From: Methylococcaceae bacterium
GTDB lineage: Bacteria; Pseudomonadota; Gammaproteobacteria; Methylococcales; Methylomonadaceae
Assembly: GCA_030699345.1 (NCBI GenBank)
Contig: JAUYMX010000135.1
Location: 1-5,119 of the forward strand
Length of the DNA: 5,119 nucleotides
Direction: 5' to 3'
Positions 1 through 5,085 of this stretch are shown one piece after another. Under the pieces are notes generated by a model that saw only the letters and a list, made by a program, of their open reading frames with translations, ran no database searches and was not told the DNA's origin. Numbering within the stretch: the first letter of the stretch is position 1; each line of letters begins with the position of its first letter. The position numbers and the translations under genes are program-made.

Positions 1-1
1 C

Positions 2-106
2 ATTGAGCAAGCGGCCAAGAAATGGACCATGCCGATTCGCGATTGGAAGCCAGCGCTGAATCAGTTTATGATTCTGTACCAAGACCGACTAACAGAAGTT
101 TTTTAA
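2..106 (+). CDS. IS256-family (mutator-type) transposase, C-terminal fragment
   Basis: Reading in the frame that begins at position 2 gives 34 residues and a TAA stop. The fragment includes KKWTMPIRDWKPALNQF followed by a YQDRL motif. A Trp, a W-P-I-x-x-W-x-x-x-L-x-Q-F pattern and a final (F/Y)xDR are typical of the extreme C-terminus of IS256/mutator DDE transposases, which cut and paste their element using a catalytic DDE triad. That triad lies upstream of the window, so completeness and activity cannot be judged. The gene runs off the left edge. The short distance (about 30 bp) from the stop to the end of the IS fits the compact layout of these elements. Confidence 0.78.
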   Translation: MEQAAKKWTMPIRDWKPALNQFMILYQDRLTEVF

Positions 107-108
107 TG

Positions 109-137
109 GCGGTTTACACGGAAAGTTTTACACCCTC
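109..137. repeat. Probable right terminal inverted repeat of the IS256-family element
   Basis: This segment lies between the transposase stop and the interrupted neighbouring gene. On the minus strand it starts GAGGGTGTAAAACTTTCC and continues into GTGTAAACC, so it holds two similar GTGTAAA blocks, which suits a transposase-binding end. It also supplies the TAA stop (128-130, minus strand) that terminates the interrupted leftward gene. The partner left repeat is outside the window, so the call rests on position and on resemblance to family ends. Confidence 0.6.
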
Positions 138-439
138 AAAATTGCATGCACTGGTGCCAGTTCACGGTTGAACGCCGACGGTGAATCAATCCAAACCGCA
201 CCTACTTCGGTTTCAACGCGATAAGCCGCATGCTCGATACCTAGTTTCGGCACGGAAAGTAATTGACTGACGTAATCATTTACAGCAGTCGTTGTGACAC
301 GATAGGTCTTTTCGGCATCATCCCAGGCCATAAATCGATCATGTTTCGCTCCGCAAAACGGACAAATATCGGGCATCTCGCCGATCATGTTATAACCGCA
401 TTGCAGACAAACCCACTGCTGGCTACTACTAATAGTCAT
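128..439 (-). CDS. Rubredoxin-domain/MBL-fold hydrolase, truncated by the IS insertion
   Basis: The start at 439 is supported by AGGAG (446-450 on the plus strand, read as CTCCT) six bases upstream. The 103-residue product opens with a rubredoxin-like iron site: CxxCG at C11/C14 and CPFCG at C26/C29, a spacing suited to a Cys4 metal centre. Residues 37-101 (AEKTYRV, then VSQLLSVPKLGIEHAAYRVE and VWIDSPSAFN) resemble the first strands of an MBL-fold hydrolase. In such proteins this part precedes the His-rich metal-binding motif. Here the protein stops after AIL, and the last codons and the stop come from the IS end. The MBL active site is therefore missing, and at most a rubredoxin-like stub can be made. 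The full family protein should be over 200 residues; that is a recollection of family architecture, not a search result. Its substrate is unknown. The gene is divergent from the smbP-like gene. Confidence 0.68.
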   Translation of the reverse strand: MTISSSQQWVCLQCGYNMIGEMPDICPFCGAKHDRFMAWDDAEKTYRVTTTAVNDYVSQLLSVPKLGIEHAAYRVETEVGAVWIDSPSAFNRELAPVHAILRV

Positions 440-445
440 AAGAGA

Positions 446-450
446 CTCCT
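446..450 (-). promoter_or_regulatory. Ribosome binding site of the truncated rubredoxin/MBL gene
   Basis: AGGAG on the minus strand sits six bases before the ATG at 439-437. This fixes the start and shows that the 5' end of the interrupted gene is intact. Confidence 0.6.
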
Positions 451-506
451 TTGTCAGAATTTAAGCGAAACTCACTTTTAACTACGATCGCCGAATATGA
501 GTGCCA

Positions 507-538
507 TTGCTATAGGTATTCATACTAATAGTAATAAT
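507..538 (+). promoter_or_regulatory. Candidate promoter for the smbP-like gene
   Basis: TTGCTA (507-512) resembles a sigma-70 -35 box, and TAGTAA/TAATAAT at 529-538 lies 16-19 bases downstream where a -10 box would be. The palindrome TACTAATAGTA (523-533) overlaps the spacer and -10 area, so it could be an operator. Neither hexamer is a strong consensus match. A start near 545 would give a 5' leader of about 125 nt that includes the predicted hairpins. Confidence 0.25.
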
Positions 539-568
539 GTTTAACTAAAGGTAAATAATAAAATCGGA

Positions 569-631
569 GTTGCCATAATAAGGTAGCCGCCGGGAAGTAC
601 GGATCCTGAGGTTCAGGAAAGCCGGATTGCC
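569..631 (+). promoter_or_regulatory. Potentially structured 5' leader upstream of smbP
   Basis: A GC-rich block inside an AT-rich spacer can form nested stems: a perfect TCCTGA/TCAGGA hairpin with a 3-nt loop (604-618), CCGG pairing with CCGG (590-593 with 622-625), and an outer GGTAG/TTGCC helix with two wobble pairs (582-586 with 627-631). An alternative GTTGCC/GGTAGC hairpin (569-574 with 582-587) would compete with the outer helix. The 3' part reads AGCCGGATTGCCGA, slightly like the 3' end of c-di-GMP-I riboswitches, but the other conserved parts of that class are absent. It may be an unclassified leader element or a chance fold. Confidence 0.3.
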
Positions 632-659
632 GAATAAAACAGTGTTAATAAATTTTATC

Positions 660-669
660 GGGGAGAGGG
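660..669 (+). promoter_or_regulatory. Ribosome binding site deciding the smbP start
   Basis: GGGGAGAGGG directly precedes ATG 672 by two bases, leaving the GGAG core about seven bases away. It favours ATG 672 over the in-frame upstream TTG at 627, which has no such site and would place extra residues in front of a clear signal peptide. Confidence 0.75.
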
Positions 670-671
670 TT

Positions 672-1007
672 ATGAAAAAAATAGCATCAATATTGGCTGG
701 TTTGTTACTTTGTTTGAGCACTGCTGTATTCGCTGATGAACATGCTGACAAAGCGTTGATACATGCCGACGCTGCAGTAACTCATGGCAAGGCCGGTCAT
801 GCGCCGATTCTGGTCGATCATGCAAAACAAGCCCTGGATCACACACTGGCAGCTTCTATAGCGGCCAAAGGGCAATCTAAAACCCATTTGGACGCGGCAG
901 CCGGTTCGCTGCAAAAAGCCATTGATGAGGGTAATTTGGGGCATGTGGAGCCTGCTACTAAAGCTGCGGAAGAGGCTGTGGAACACATTAAGGCGAGCAA
1001 TAAATAA
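672..1007 (+). CDS. smbP: SmbP-like small periplasmic histidine-rich metal-binding protein
   Basis: The gene encodes a 111-residue precursor. Residues 1-21 form a Sec signal peptide: MKK, a hydrophobic core, then AVFA with cleavage expected before D22. The mature protein of about 90 residues has no Cys or Met but has nine His, at positions 24, 31, 38, 43, 50, 57, 72, 91 and 105. Several are spaced by exactly seven, within Ala/Lys/Glu/Asp-rich helical repeats such as DHAKQALDH. This matches SmbP of Nitrosomonas europaea, a small helical-bundle protein that binds copper and other divalent metals in the periplasm. Metal storage, buffering or detoxification is the likely role, which would suit a copper-dependent methane or ammonia oxidiser. 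The gene is monocistronic, with a strong ribosome binding site before it and a hairpin after it. Family assignment is confident; the metal actually bound is not known. Confidence 0.85.
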   Translation: MKKIASILAGLLLCLSTAVFADEHADKALIHADAAVTHGKAGHAPILVDHAKQALDHTLAASIAAKGQSKTHLDAAAGSLQKAIDEGNLGHVEPATKAAEEAVEHIKASNK

Positions 1008-1023
1008 CATCAACACCTCATCA

Positions 1024-1057
1024 GGCAAAACGGGCAGCTTGTTCTGGTCGTTTTGCC
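1024..1057 (+). terminator. Hairpin downstream of smbP, probable transcription terminator
   Basis: GGCAAAACG (1024-1032) pairs perfectly with CGTTTTGCC (1049-1057), and CAG/CTG inside the 16-nt loop can extend the stem. It begins 16 bases after the smbP stop. There is no U-run after the stem, so it may be a Rho-assisted terminator or a 3'-end stabilising structure rather than a classic intrinsic terminator. Confidence 0.55.
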
Positions 1058-1151
1058 ATGATGGAAGGATCAGAAACGTCAAACAACGGCGAAAAGTTTT
1101 TAAGGGTTGCGAACCTCTGTAGTAATTGATTAGCGCTCAAATGTTCCCGCT

Positions 1152-1169
1152 TCGGTATTTGCATACCGA
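1152..1169 (+). promoter_or_regulatory. Hairpin in the acnA 5' leader
   Basis: TCGGTAT (1152-1158) and ATACCGA (1163-1169) form a perfect 7-bp stem with a TTGC loop. It is followed by TATTTTAAAAT and ends 15 bases before the acnA Shine-Dalgarno sequence. It could be an operator palindrome, a leader hairpin or a weak attenuator. I do not recognise it as a known regulator site. Confidence 0.35.
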
Positions 1170-1184
1170 TATTTTAAAATCGAC

Positions 1185-1189
1185 GGGAG
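1185..1189 (+). promoter_or_regulatory. Ribosome binding site of acnA
   Basis: GGGAG sits seven bases before ATG 1197 and supports that start. The predicted N-terminus (MSNHDLFGVLQPL) falls at the usual place for AcnA proteins. Confidence 0.6.
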
Positions 1190-1196
1190 ATTTCTC

Positions 1197-3893
1197 ATGT
1201 CAAATCACGATCTGTTTGGCGTTCTACAACCCCTGGGATTTGCTTTCTCGTCCTATTATTCCCTGTCCAGTCTTGAACGAAGCGGCGTGGCAAACGTGTC
1301 GCGATTGCCGTTTTCGATAAAAATCTTGTTGGAGTCGGTGCTGCGCAACTGTGACGGTGTCGCAATTAGTCAGGATGATGTGATGCGCCTTGCTCAATGG
1401 CAGCCCAACGGCTTAAGGCATGAAGTCCCTTACAAACCGGCTCGGGTGGTATTGCAGGATTTTACCGGCGTTCCGGCGCTGGTCGATCTGGCGGCAATGC
1501 GTGATGCGATGAGTGAGCTGGGCGGCGATCCAAGCAAGATTAATCCGTTTATCCCTTGCGATCTGGTGATCGATCATTCGGTGCAGGTGGATTATTTCGG
1601 TAAGGCCACATCCCTAGCATTAAACGAAACGGTCGAGTTTCAACGCAATGCCGAACGCTATGAGTTTCTTAAATGGGGGCAAGCCGCTTTTAAAAACCTG
1701 CGCGTGGTGCCGCCTGCCACCGGCATCGTGCATCAGGTCAATCTCGAATATCTTGCGCAAGTCGTGTTCCGCAACCAAAACAATATTTGTTATCCAGACA
1801 GCTGTGTCGGTACCGATTCACACACACCCATGGTTAATGGCCTGGGCGTATTGGCCTGGGGTGTCGGTGGCATTGAAGCCGAAGCGGTGATGCTGGACCA
1901 GCCCATCTACATGCTGGTGCCGGATGTGGTCGGCATTAAATTGACCGGCAGCCTGCCGCCGGGAGTTACCGCGACCGATCTGGTGTTGCGGATTACCGAG
2001 TTGTGCCGAAACGTTGGAGTGGTAGGCAAGTTTGTCGAGTTTTACGGCCCGGGTTTGAGCTCGATGAGCGTGCCGGATCGGGCGACCATCAGCAATATGG
2101 CGCCGGAGCAGGGCGCGACGGTGAGTTATTTTCCAATCGACGACGAGACCTTAAGCTATATGCGCCTCACTGGGCGCAGTCCCGAACAAATCGAACTGAC
2201 CGAACGCTATGCCAAGCTACAGGGCTTATTTCGAAATGACCAAACGCCGGATCCAGAATTCAGCCAAATCATGGCCGTCGATCTTGGCAGTATTGAACCG
2301 GCACTTGCCGGGCCTAAACGTCCCCAGGACCGCATTCTATTAAGTCAACTGGGATCAACTTACCGGCAGGTGCTGACCGCGCCGGTCGGCAATAAAGGTA
2401 TGGGCTTGGCCGAGGCCGACCTAAATCGCCATGGCATGGTGTCGAGCAAAGGTTCAAGCGAGGCAATCACTCATGGGGCGGTGGTGATCGCCGCGATTAC
2501 GTCTTGCACTAACACCAGCAATCCATCGGTGATGCTGGCTGCGGGGCTGTTGGCCAAGAAAGTCGTGGAAAAAGGCCTGAAAGTCAAAAACTATGTCAAA
2601 ACCTCGCTGGCGCCGGGATCGATGGTGGTCACGGAATATTTAAAAAAATCAGGCTTGTTGCCCTATCTGGAACAATTGGGGTTTTACCTAGTGGGCTACG
2701 GTTGTACTACTTGCATTGGTAATTCCGGGCCGTTGGATGCAGCTGTGGAACAAGCCATCGTCGAAAATAACCTGGTGGTATCAGCGGTGCTGTCCGGTAA
2801 CAGAAACTTCGAAGGCCGGGTGCATCCGTTGACCCAAACCAACTACCTGGCCTCACCGCCGCTGGTGGTGGCTTATGCATTGGCAGGGGCAATGACGGTG
2901 GATATTAGCCGTGATTCTATCGGTAAAGACAAGGACGGCAATCCGGTGTATCTGCAAGACATCTGGCCCAGCAATCAGGAAATCTCCGAGACGATAAGGC
3001 AGTTTGTTACGCCAGAGATGTTCCGGGAGCGTTATGCCGATGTATTTACCGGCAGTCAGGCATGGCAACAAGTTGAAGTCAGCTCGTCCGAAATCTACCC
3101 GTGGAACACGCATTCGACCTATATCCGCAAACCGCCGTTTTTTGCAGGATTATCAATCCAACCCCAAGTAATCGTGTCCCTCACCGGATTGCGGGTGTTA
3201 GCAGTGTTCGGGGATTCGGTGACCACCGATCATATTTCCCCTGCCGGGCAAATTGCTGCCAATTCGCCGGCGGCAGCTTATTTGCTGAAACAAGGTATAG
3301 AACGTAAAGACTGGAACAGTTATGGCTCGCGGCGGGGCAACGATCAGGTGATGTCCAGGGGCACCTTTGCCAACATCCGCATTCGAAACCTGCTGCTGCC
3401 TGGTATTGAAGGTAATATCACCATCCATCATCCGTCCGGCGAATTGATGAGTTTTTTTGATGCGGCGATGAAATATAAAGATGCGGGAATAGGGTTGTGC
3501 ATTCTGGCCGGCAAGGAATACGGCTCCGGCTCATCACGGGACTGGGCCGCCAAAGGCCCCTATATGCAAGGCGTTAAAACTGTCATCGCCCAAAGTTATG
3601 AAACCATACACCGCAGCAATTTAATCGGCATGGGCATTCTGCCGTTGCAGTTTATTGCCGGTGAATCGCTGGCAAGTCTGGGCCTGAATGGCACGGAAAT
3701 ATTTGCGATAGACATTGCCGATACCACCGTGCCGCAACAGGAAATCAATGTTTCAGCGTCTACTACCGACGGTAACGTCATCCGCTTTAAGACCCTAAGC
3801 CGCATCGATACCCCGATAGAGGTTCAATATTATCGGGATGGCGGCATTCTACGCACGGTGTTGAAGGGGATATTGAAGCGTAACGGGCAGTAA
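1197..3893 (+). CDS. acnA: Aconitate hydratase A (AcnA/IRP1-type aconitase)
   Basis: This enzyme interconverts citrate and isocitrate through cis-aconitate in the TCA cycle, in the cytoplasm, using a [4Fe-4S] cluster. The 898-residue length matches the family (about 890 in E. coli AcnA). Cluster ligands are C437 (in SCTNTSNPS) and C503/C506 (in YGCTTCIGNSG). Other active-site motifs are D207-S208-H209 (GTDSHTPM), R536/R541 (SGNRNFEGR), the GDSVTTDHISPAG swivel-domain start (G672-) and S779/S780/R781 (GSGSSRDWAAKG). The catalytic domains span roughly residues 60-565, a linker follows, and the swivel domain covers about 665-830. The order is that of AcnA, not AcnB, and the sequence is closer to AcnA than to the methylcitrate enzyme AcnD. 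Some usually conserved positions differ: A174 in VVPPATG, and Q305, V309, S310 and Y311 in APEQGATVSYFP. The gene stands alone and converges with the cydB remnant. IRP1-type aconitases can bind mRNA as apoproteins; whether this one does cannot be told. Confidence 0.96.
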   Translation: MSNHDLFGVLQPLGFAFSSYYSLSSLERSGVANVSRLPFSIKILLESVLRNCDGVAISQDDVMRLAQWQPNGLRHEVPYKPARVVLQDFTGVPALVDLAAMRDAMSELGGDPSKINPFIPCDLVIDHSVQVDYFGKATSLALNETVEFQRNAERYEFLKWGQAAFKNLRVVPPATGIVHQVNLEYLAQVVFRNQNNICYPDSCVGTDSHTPMVNGLGVLAWGVGGIEAEAVMLDQPIYMLVPDVVGIKLTGSLPPGVTATDLVLRITELCRNVGVVGKFVEFYGPGLSSMSVPDRATISNMAPEQGATVSYFPIDDETLSYMRLTGRSPEQIELTERYAKLQGLFRNDQTPDPEFSQIMAVDLGSIEPALAGPKRPQDRILLSQLGSTYRQVLTAPVGNKGMGLAEADLNRHGMVSSKGSSEAITHGAVVIAAITSCTNTSNPSVMLAAGLLAKKVVEKGLKVKNYVKTSLAPGSMVVTEYLKKSGLLPYLEQLGFYLVGYGCTTCIGNSGPLDAAVEQAIVENNLVVSAVLSGNRNFEGRVHPLTQTNYLASPPLVVAYALAGAMTVDISRDSIGKDKDGNPVYLQDIWPSNQEISETIRQFVTPEMFRERYADVFTGSQAWQQVEVSSSEIYPWNTHSTYIRKPPFFAGLSIQPQVIVSLTGLRVLAVFGDSVTTDHISPAGQIAANSPAAAYLLKQGIERKDWNSYGSRRGNDQVMSRGTFANIRIRNLLLPGIEGNITIHHPSGELMSFFDAAMKYKDAGIGLCILAGKEYGSGSSRDWAAKGPYMQGVKTVIAQSYETIHRSNLIGMGILPLQFIAGESLASLGLNGTEIFAIDIADTTVPQQEINVSASTTDGNVIRFKTLSRIDTPIEVQYYRDGGILRTVLKGILKRNGQ

Positions 3894-3905
3894 CTGAACT
3901 GCGTT
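3881..3905. terminator. Weak inverted repeat at the acnA/cydB convergence
   Basis: TAACG (3881-3885) and CAGT (3888-3891) can pair with CGTTA (3901-3905) and ACTG (3897-3900) across the acnA stop codon. Only 16 bp separate the two convergent stops, so any shared terminator must overlap the genes. The stem is short, has a bulge and lacks a T-run, so termination here is only a possibility. Confidence 0.2.
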
Positions 3906-3909
3906 AACG

Positions 3910-4728
3910 TTAATTTCTGTGTTCATTCATTTTTACCTTACCCCGGAAAACGAGATATTGATAGCCGCTATAGACCAGCATAACGGGTATCAAAAAACCG
4001 ATACCCGAGAGCATAAATATCAAGGTTTTGCTCGAAGATGCTGCATCGGTCAATGCAATGGACGCAGGAACCATAAACGGATAATAGCCGATAGTTATTG
4101 CAGTAAAAATGGCCATGGAGATGATAACGCTCCAAAAAAATGCGCTTAATTCGAAGCCATTCCGCAATGCCCACATCAACATGCTAAAAGCAAAGATTGC
4201 CAGAATAAGAAAGAGATCCAGGTAAGCGCCGGTCTCTTTATCGGCCCAGCGGGTTGCAAAATAAGGATTAAACCGGGATGCCCAGATGACTACGGCACTC
4301 AAAATAACGATTTCCAGAATGGCAGCGGCATAAGAATGATCAATACTTATTCGTCGAATCGCACCTTCGGTTTTTATCATCAAATAAGTGGCACCCAGCA
4401 AGGTATAGCCAGTGACGACGCCTAATGCAACCAGGACAGAAAAAGGTGTAAACCACCCCCAAACATTGCCTTGGTAGTTATCTTCGGTAATGCCCAGCCC
4501 ACCAATCAAACTACCTAAGGCAACCCCTTGGGCCAGGCTCGCCAATAAACTGCTGATGCCAAATATCAAATTCCAGTGGGCTGTTTTCTGATTATGGTGA
4601 CGAAACTCAAAGGCAACGCCACGAAAAATCAACGCAAATAACATGACCATGATCGGGATATAAAGCGTTTGCAGGGCGTTATATCCAAAAAGGGCACAAG
4701 AGCCGATCATGGTTCGACAAGCTCTCAA
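3910..4728 (-). pseudogene. cydB: Cytochrome bd-type quinol oxidase subunit II (CydB/CioB), 5'-truncated
   Basis: The product resembles CydB/CioB, the partner of the haem-bearing CydA in quinol oxidases that reduce O2 to water at the inner membrane. FRGVAFEFR (residues 35-43) is a family hallmark. It is followed by TWLIMKTEG-like sequence (TYLMIKTEGAIRR), GYYPFMVPASI and a C-terminal YSGYQYLVFRGKV. About seven membrane helices are visible (near 22-40, 54-80, 91-117, 133-151, 168-190, 196-220 and 234-260). Full-length family members have about 335-380 residues; this frame has 272. The missing part is the N-terminus, with the first helix and the GFDLG and GNQ/ETW motifs. Residues 1-8 or so (MRACRTMIG) are translated from repeat DNA beginning near 4703, and there is no good ribosome binding site. 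No cydA is in the window. It is most likely a dead remnant, although the remaining frame is free of stops, suggesting recent loss. Confidence 0.72.
4703..4724. repeat. Fragment of a dispersed TTCGACAAGCTC-type intergenic repeat
   Basis: TCATGGTTCGACAAGCTC (within this span) resembles one half of a dispersed bacterial repeat whose complete form I recall as continuing with ACCACGAACGG. That continuation is missing here; the sequence switches directly into a 72-bp repeat. On the minus strand this segment supplies the apparent start of the truncated cydB. Confidence 0.45.
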
Positions 4729-4790
4729 GAAACAGCTTTTTTATGCTTATAAAATCAACTATTTACAAGCGGTCAATAAAATTAAAAACG
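4719..4790. repeat. 72-bp direct repeat, copy 1
   Basis: Begins AAGCTCTCAAGAAACA and ends AATAAAATTAAAAACG. It matches copy 2 (4957-5029) in the same orientation, 238 bp away, with about five mismatches and one indel. Its internal GCTTATAAA/TTTACAAGC inverted repeat (4745-4753 with 4762-4770) has one mismatch. It abuts the truncated 5' end of cydB and contains no coding sequence. Confidence 0.85.
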
Positions 4791-4812
4791 GAACTCCTTG
4801 ATTTTTAAGACA

Positions 4813-4860
4813 CCGTTCGCATTTATGCCCTGTGGGTACTGAGTTTATCGAAGTGCAGGG
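4813..4860. repeat. Degenerate dispersed repeat with CCCTG/CAGGG ends
   Basis: CCGTTCGC (4813-4820) is followed by CCCTG (4828-4832), GAGTTTATCGAA (4841-4852) and CAGGG (4856-4860). The order resembles a decayed copy of the common repeat in which CCGTTCG-CCCTGAG is followed by CTTGTCGAAGGG. CCCTG and CAGGG can pair. Assignment is by memory of the repeat type, not alignment. Confidence 0.35.
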
Positions 4861-4889
4861 TTTTTCGAGGTTCCCTATTTTTGACGACT

Positions 4890-4955
4890 AGGCAAGACCG
4901 GGTAGGTGCGGATTTATCCGCATAGTGCGAATGAATTCGCACCTACAGCTTGCCT
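4890..4955. repeat. REP doublet (BIME-like) with GTAG heads
   Basis: Two imperfectly related palindromes lie head to tail in opposite orientation: TGCGGAT-TT-ATCCGCA (4907-4922) and TGCGAAT-GA-ATTCGCA (4926-4941). Each is flanked outward by GTAGG on its own strand (GTAGGTGCG at 4902-4910 and its complement CGCACCTAC at 4938-4946). A further AGGCAAG/CTTGCCT pair (4890-4896 with 4949-4955) closes the whole unit. A GTAG tetranucleotide next to a hairpin is the signature of REP sequences mobilised by RAYT (TnpA-REP, Y1-type) transposases. No RAYT gene is in the window. Confidence 0.75.
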
Positions 4956-4956
4956 A

Positions 4957-5029
4957 AAGCTCTCAAGAAACAACGTTTTTATGCTTATAAAATCAACTAT
5001 TTATAAGCGGGAAATAAAATTAAAAATCG
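4957..5029. repeat. 73-bp direct repeat, copy 2
   Basis: Begins AAGCTCTCAAGAAACA and ends AATAAAATTAAAAATCG, in the same orientation as copy 1 and about 92% identical. Its inner GCTTATAAA (4983-4991) and TTTATAAGC (5000-5008) form a perfect 9-bp stem with an 8-nt loop; copy 1 has one mismatch in that stem. It starts immediately after the REP doublet. Confidence 0.85.
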
Positions 5030-5033
5030 TCTC

Positions 5034-5048
5034 AAACAGCGTCTGTTT
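5034..5048. repeat. Short hairpin AAACAG-CGT-CTGTTT
   Basis: A perfect 6-bp stem with a 3-nt loop lies just after direct-repeat copy 2. Its right arm is part of CTGTTTCTTG (5043-5052), the exact reverse complement of CAAGAAACAG at 4726-4735 in copy 1. It could be the terminal part of the composite repeat, or a weak terminator without a T-run. Confidence 0.35.
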
Positions 5049-5085
5049 CTTGGTAACGTCATGCCGCCGAAAAGGGGCTTACTTT

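Larger units (their letters stand above)
1..137 (+). mobile_element. Right end of an IS256-family insertion sequence (left part outside window)
   Basis: The window opens inside the transposase gene and the element ends near position 137. After the transposase stop at 104-106 comes the terminal stretch (about 109-137). Read inward from the outside, it starts GAGGGTGTAAAAC and contains a second GTGTAAACC-like motif, as expected of the 25-40 bp inverted repeats of IS256-group elements. The boundary is placed at about 137 because the leftward gene next to it has good family-like protein sequence up to that point and is then cut off abruptly. The left end and the flanking target duplication cannot be seen, so the exact edge is uncertain by a few bases. 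Confidence 0.72.
440..671. other. Divergent intergenic region between the rubredoxin/MBL gene and smbP
   Basis: This AT-rich spacer of 232 bp must hold promoters for both divergent genes. Visible elements are a perfect small palindrome TACTA-A-TAGTA (523-533), a possible -35-like TTGCTA (507-512) with AT-rich sequence around 529-538 at roughly suitable distance, and a more GC-rich, hairpin-forming stretch (569-631) in front of the smbP-like gene. No coding sequence is supported; open frames reading through it lack ribosome binding sites and overlap the smbP-like gene. Confidence 0.5.

Noticed and set aside
263..481. 72-codon open frame on the plus strand opposite the rubredoxin/MBL gene
   Set aside because: It is antisense to a gene with a clear Cys4 motif and ribosome binding site. 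It has no ribosome binding site of its own and no recognisable protein features.
579..631. c-di-GMP-I (GEMM) riboswitch before smbP
   Set aside because: Only a short 3' segment, AGCCGGATTGCCGA, looks similar. The conserved 5' GGCAAACC and GACGCAAAGCC parts are missing, so the class cannot be claimed.
627..671. Upstream in-frame TTG start for the smbP-like gene
   Set aside because: ATG 672 has a strong GGGGAGAGGG site and gives a standard MKK signal peptide. The extension would put 15 residues in front of it and overlaps the predicted leader structure.
545..1082. Minus-strand open frames overlapping the smbP-like gene (545-751 and 705-1082)
   Set aside because: They run antisense through a well-supported secreted protein and give unrecognisable sequence with no supporting ribosome binding site.
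922..1320. Small plus-strand frames at 922-1122 and 1126-1320
   Set aside because: They overlap the smbP 3' end or the acnA 5' end in other frames and show no family-like sequence; they are shadows of the two genes.
1648..3805. Open frames of 61-86 codons inside acnA on both strands
   Set aside because: All lie within the intact aconitase reading frame in other phases and have no recognisable protein features.
3919..4174. Frames overlapping cydB (3919-4149 plus, 3968-4174 minus)
   Set aside because: They are alternative-phase readings of the membrane-protein gene with no independent support.
4719..5029. CRISPR array
   Set aside because: Only two repeat copies are present, they are 72-73 bp long and 166 bp apart, and the interval holds a REP element. 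This does not fit a repeat-spacer array, and no cas genes are present.
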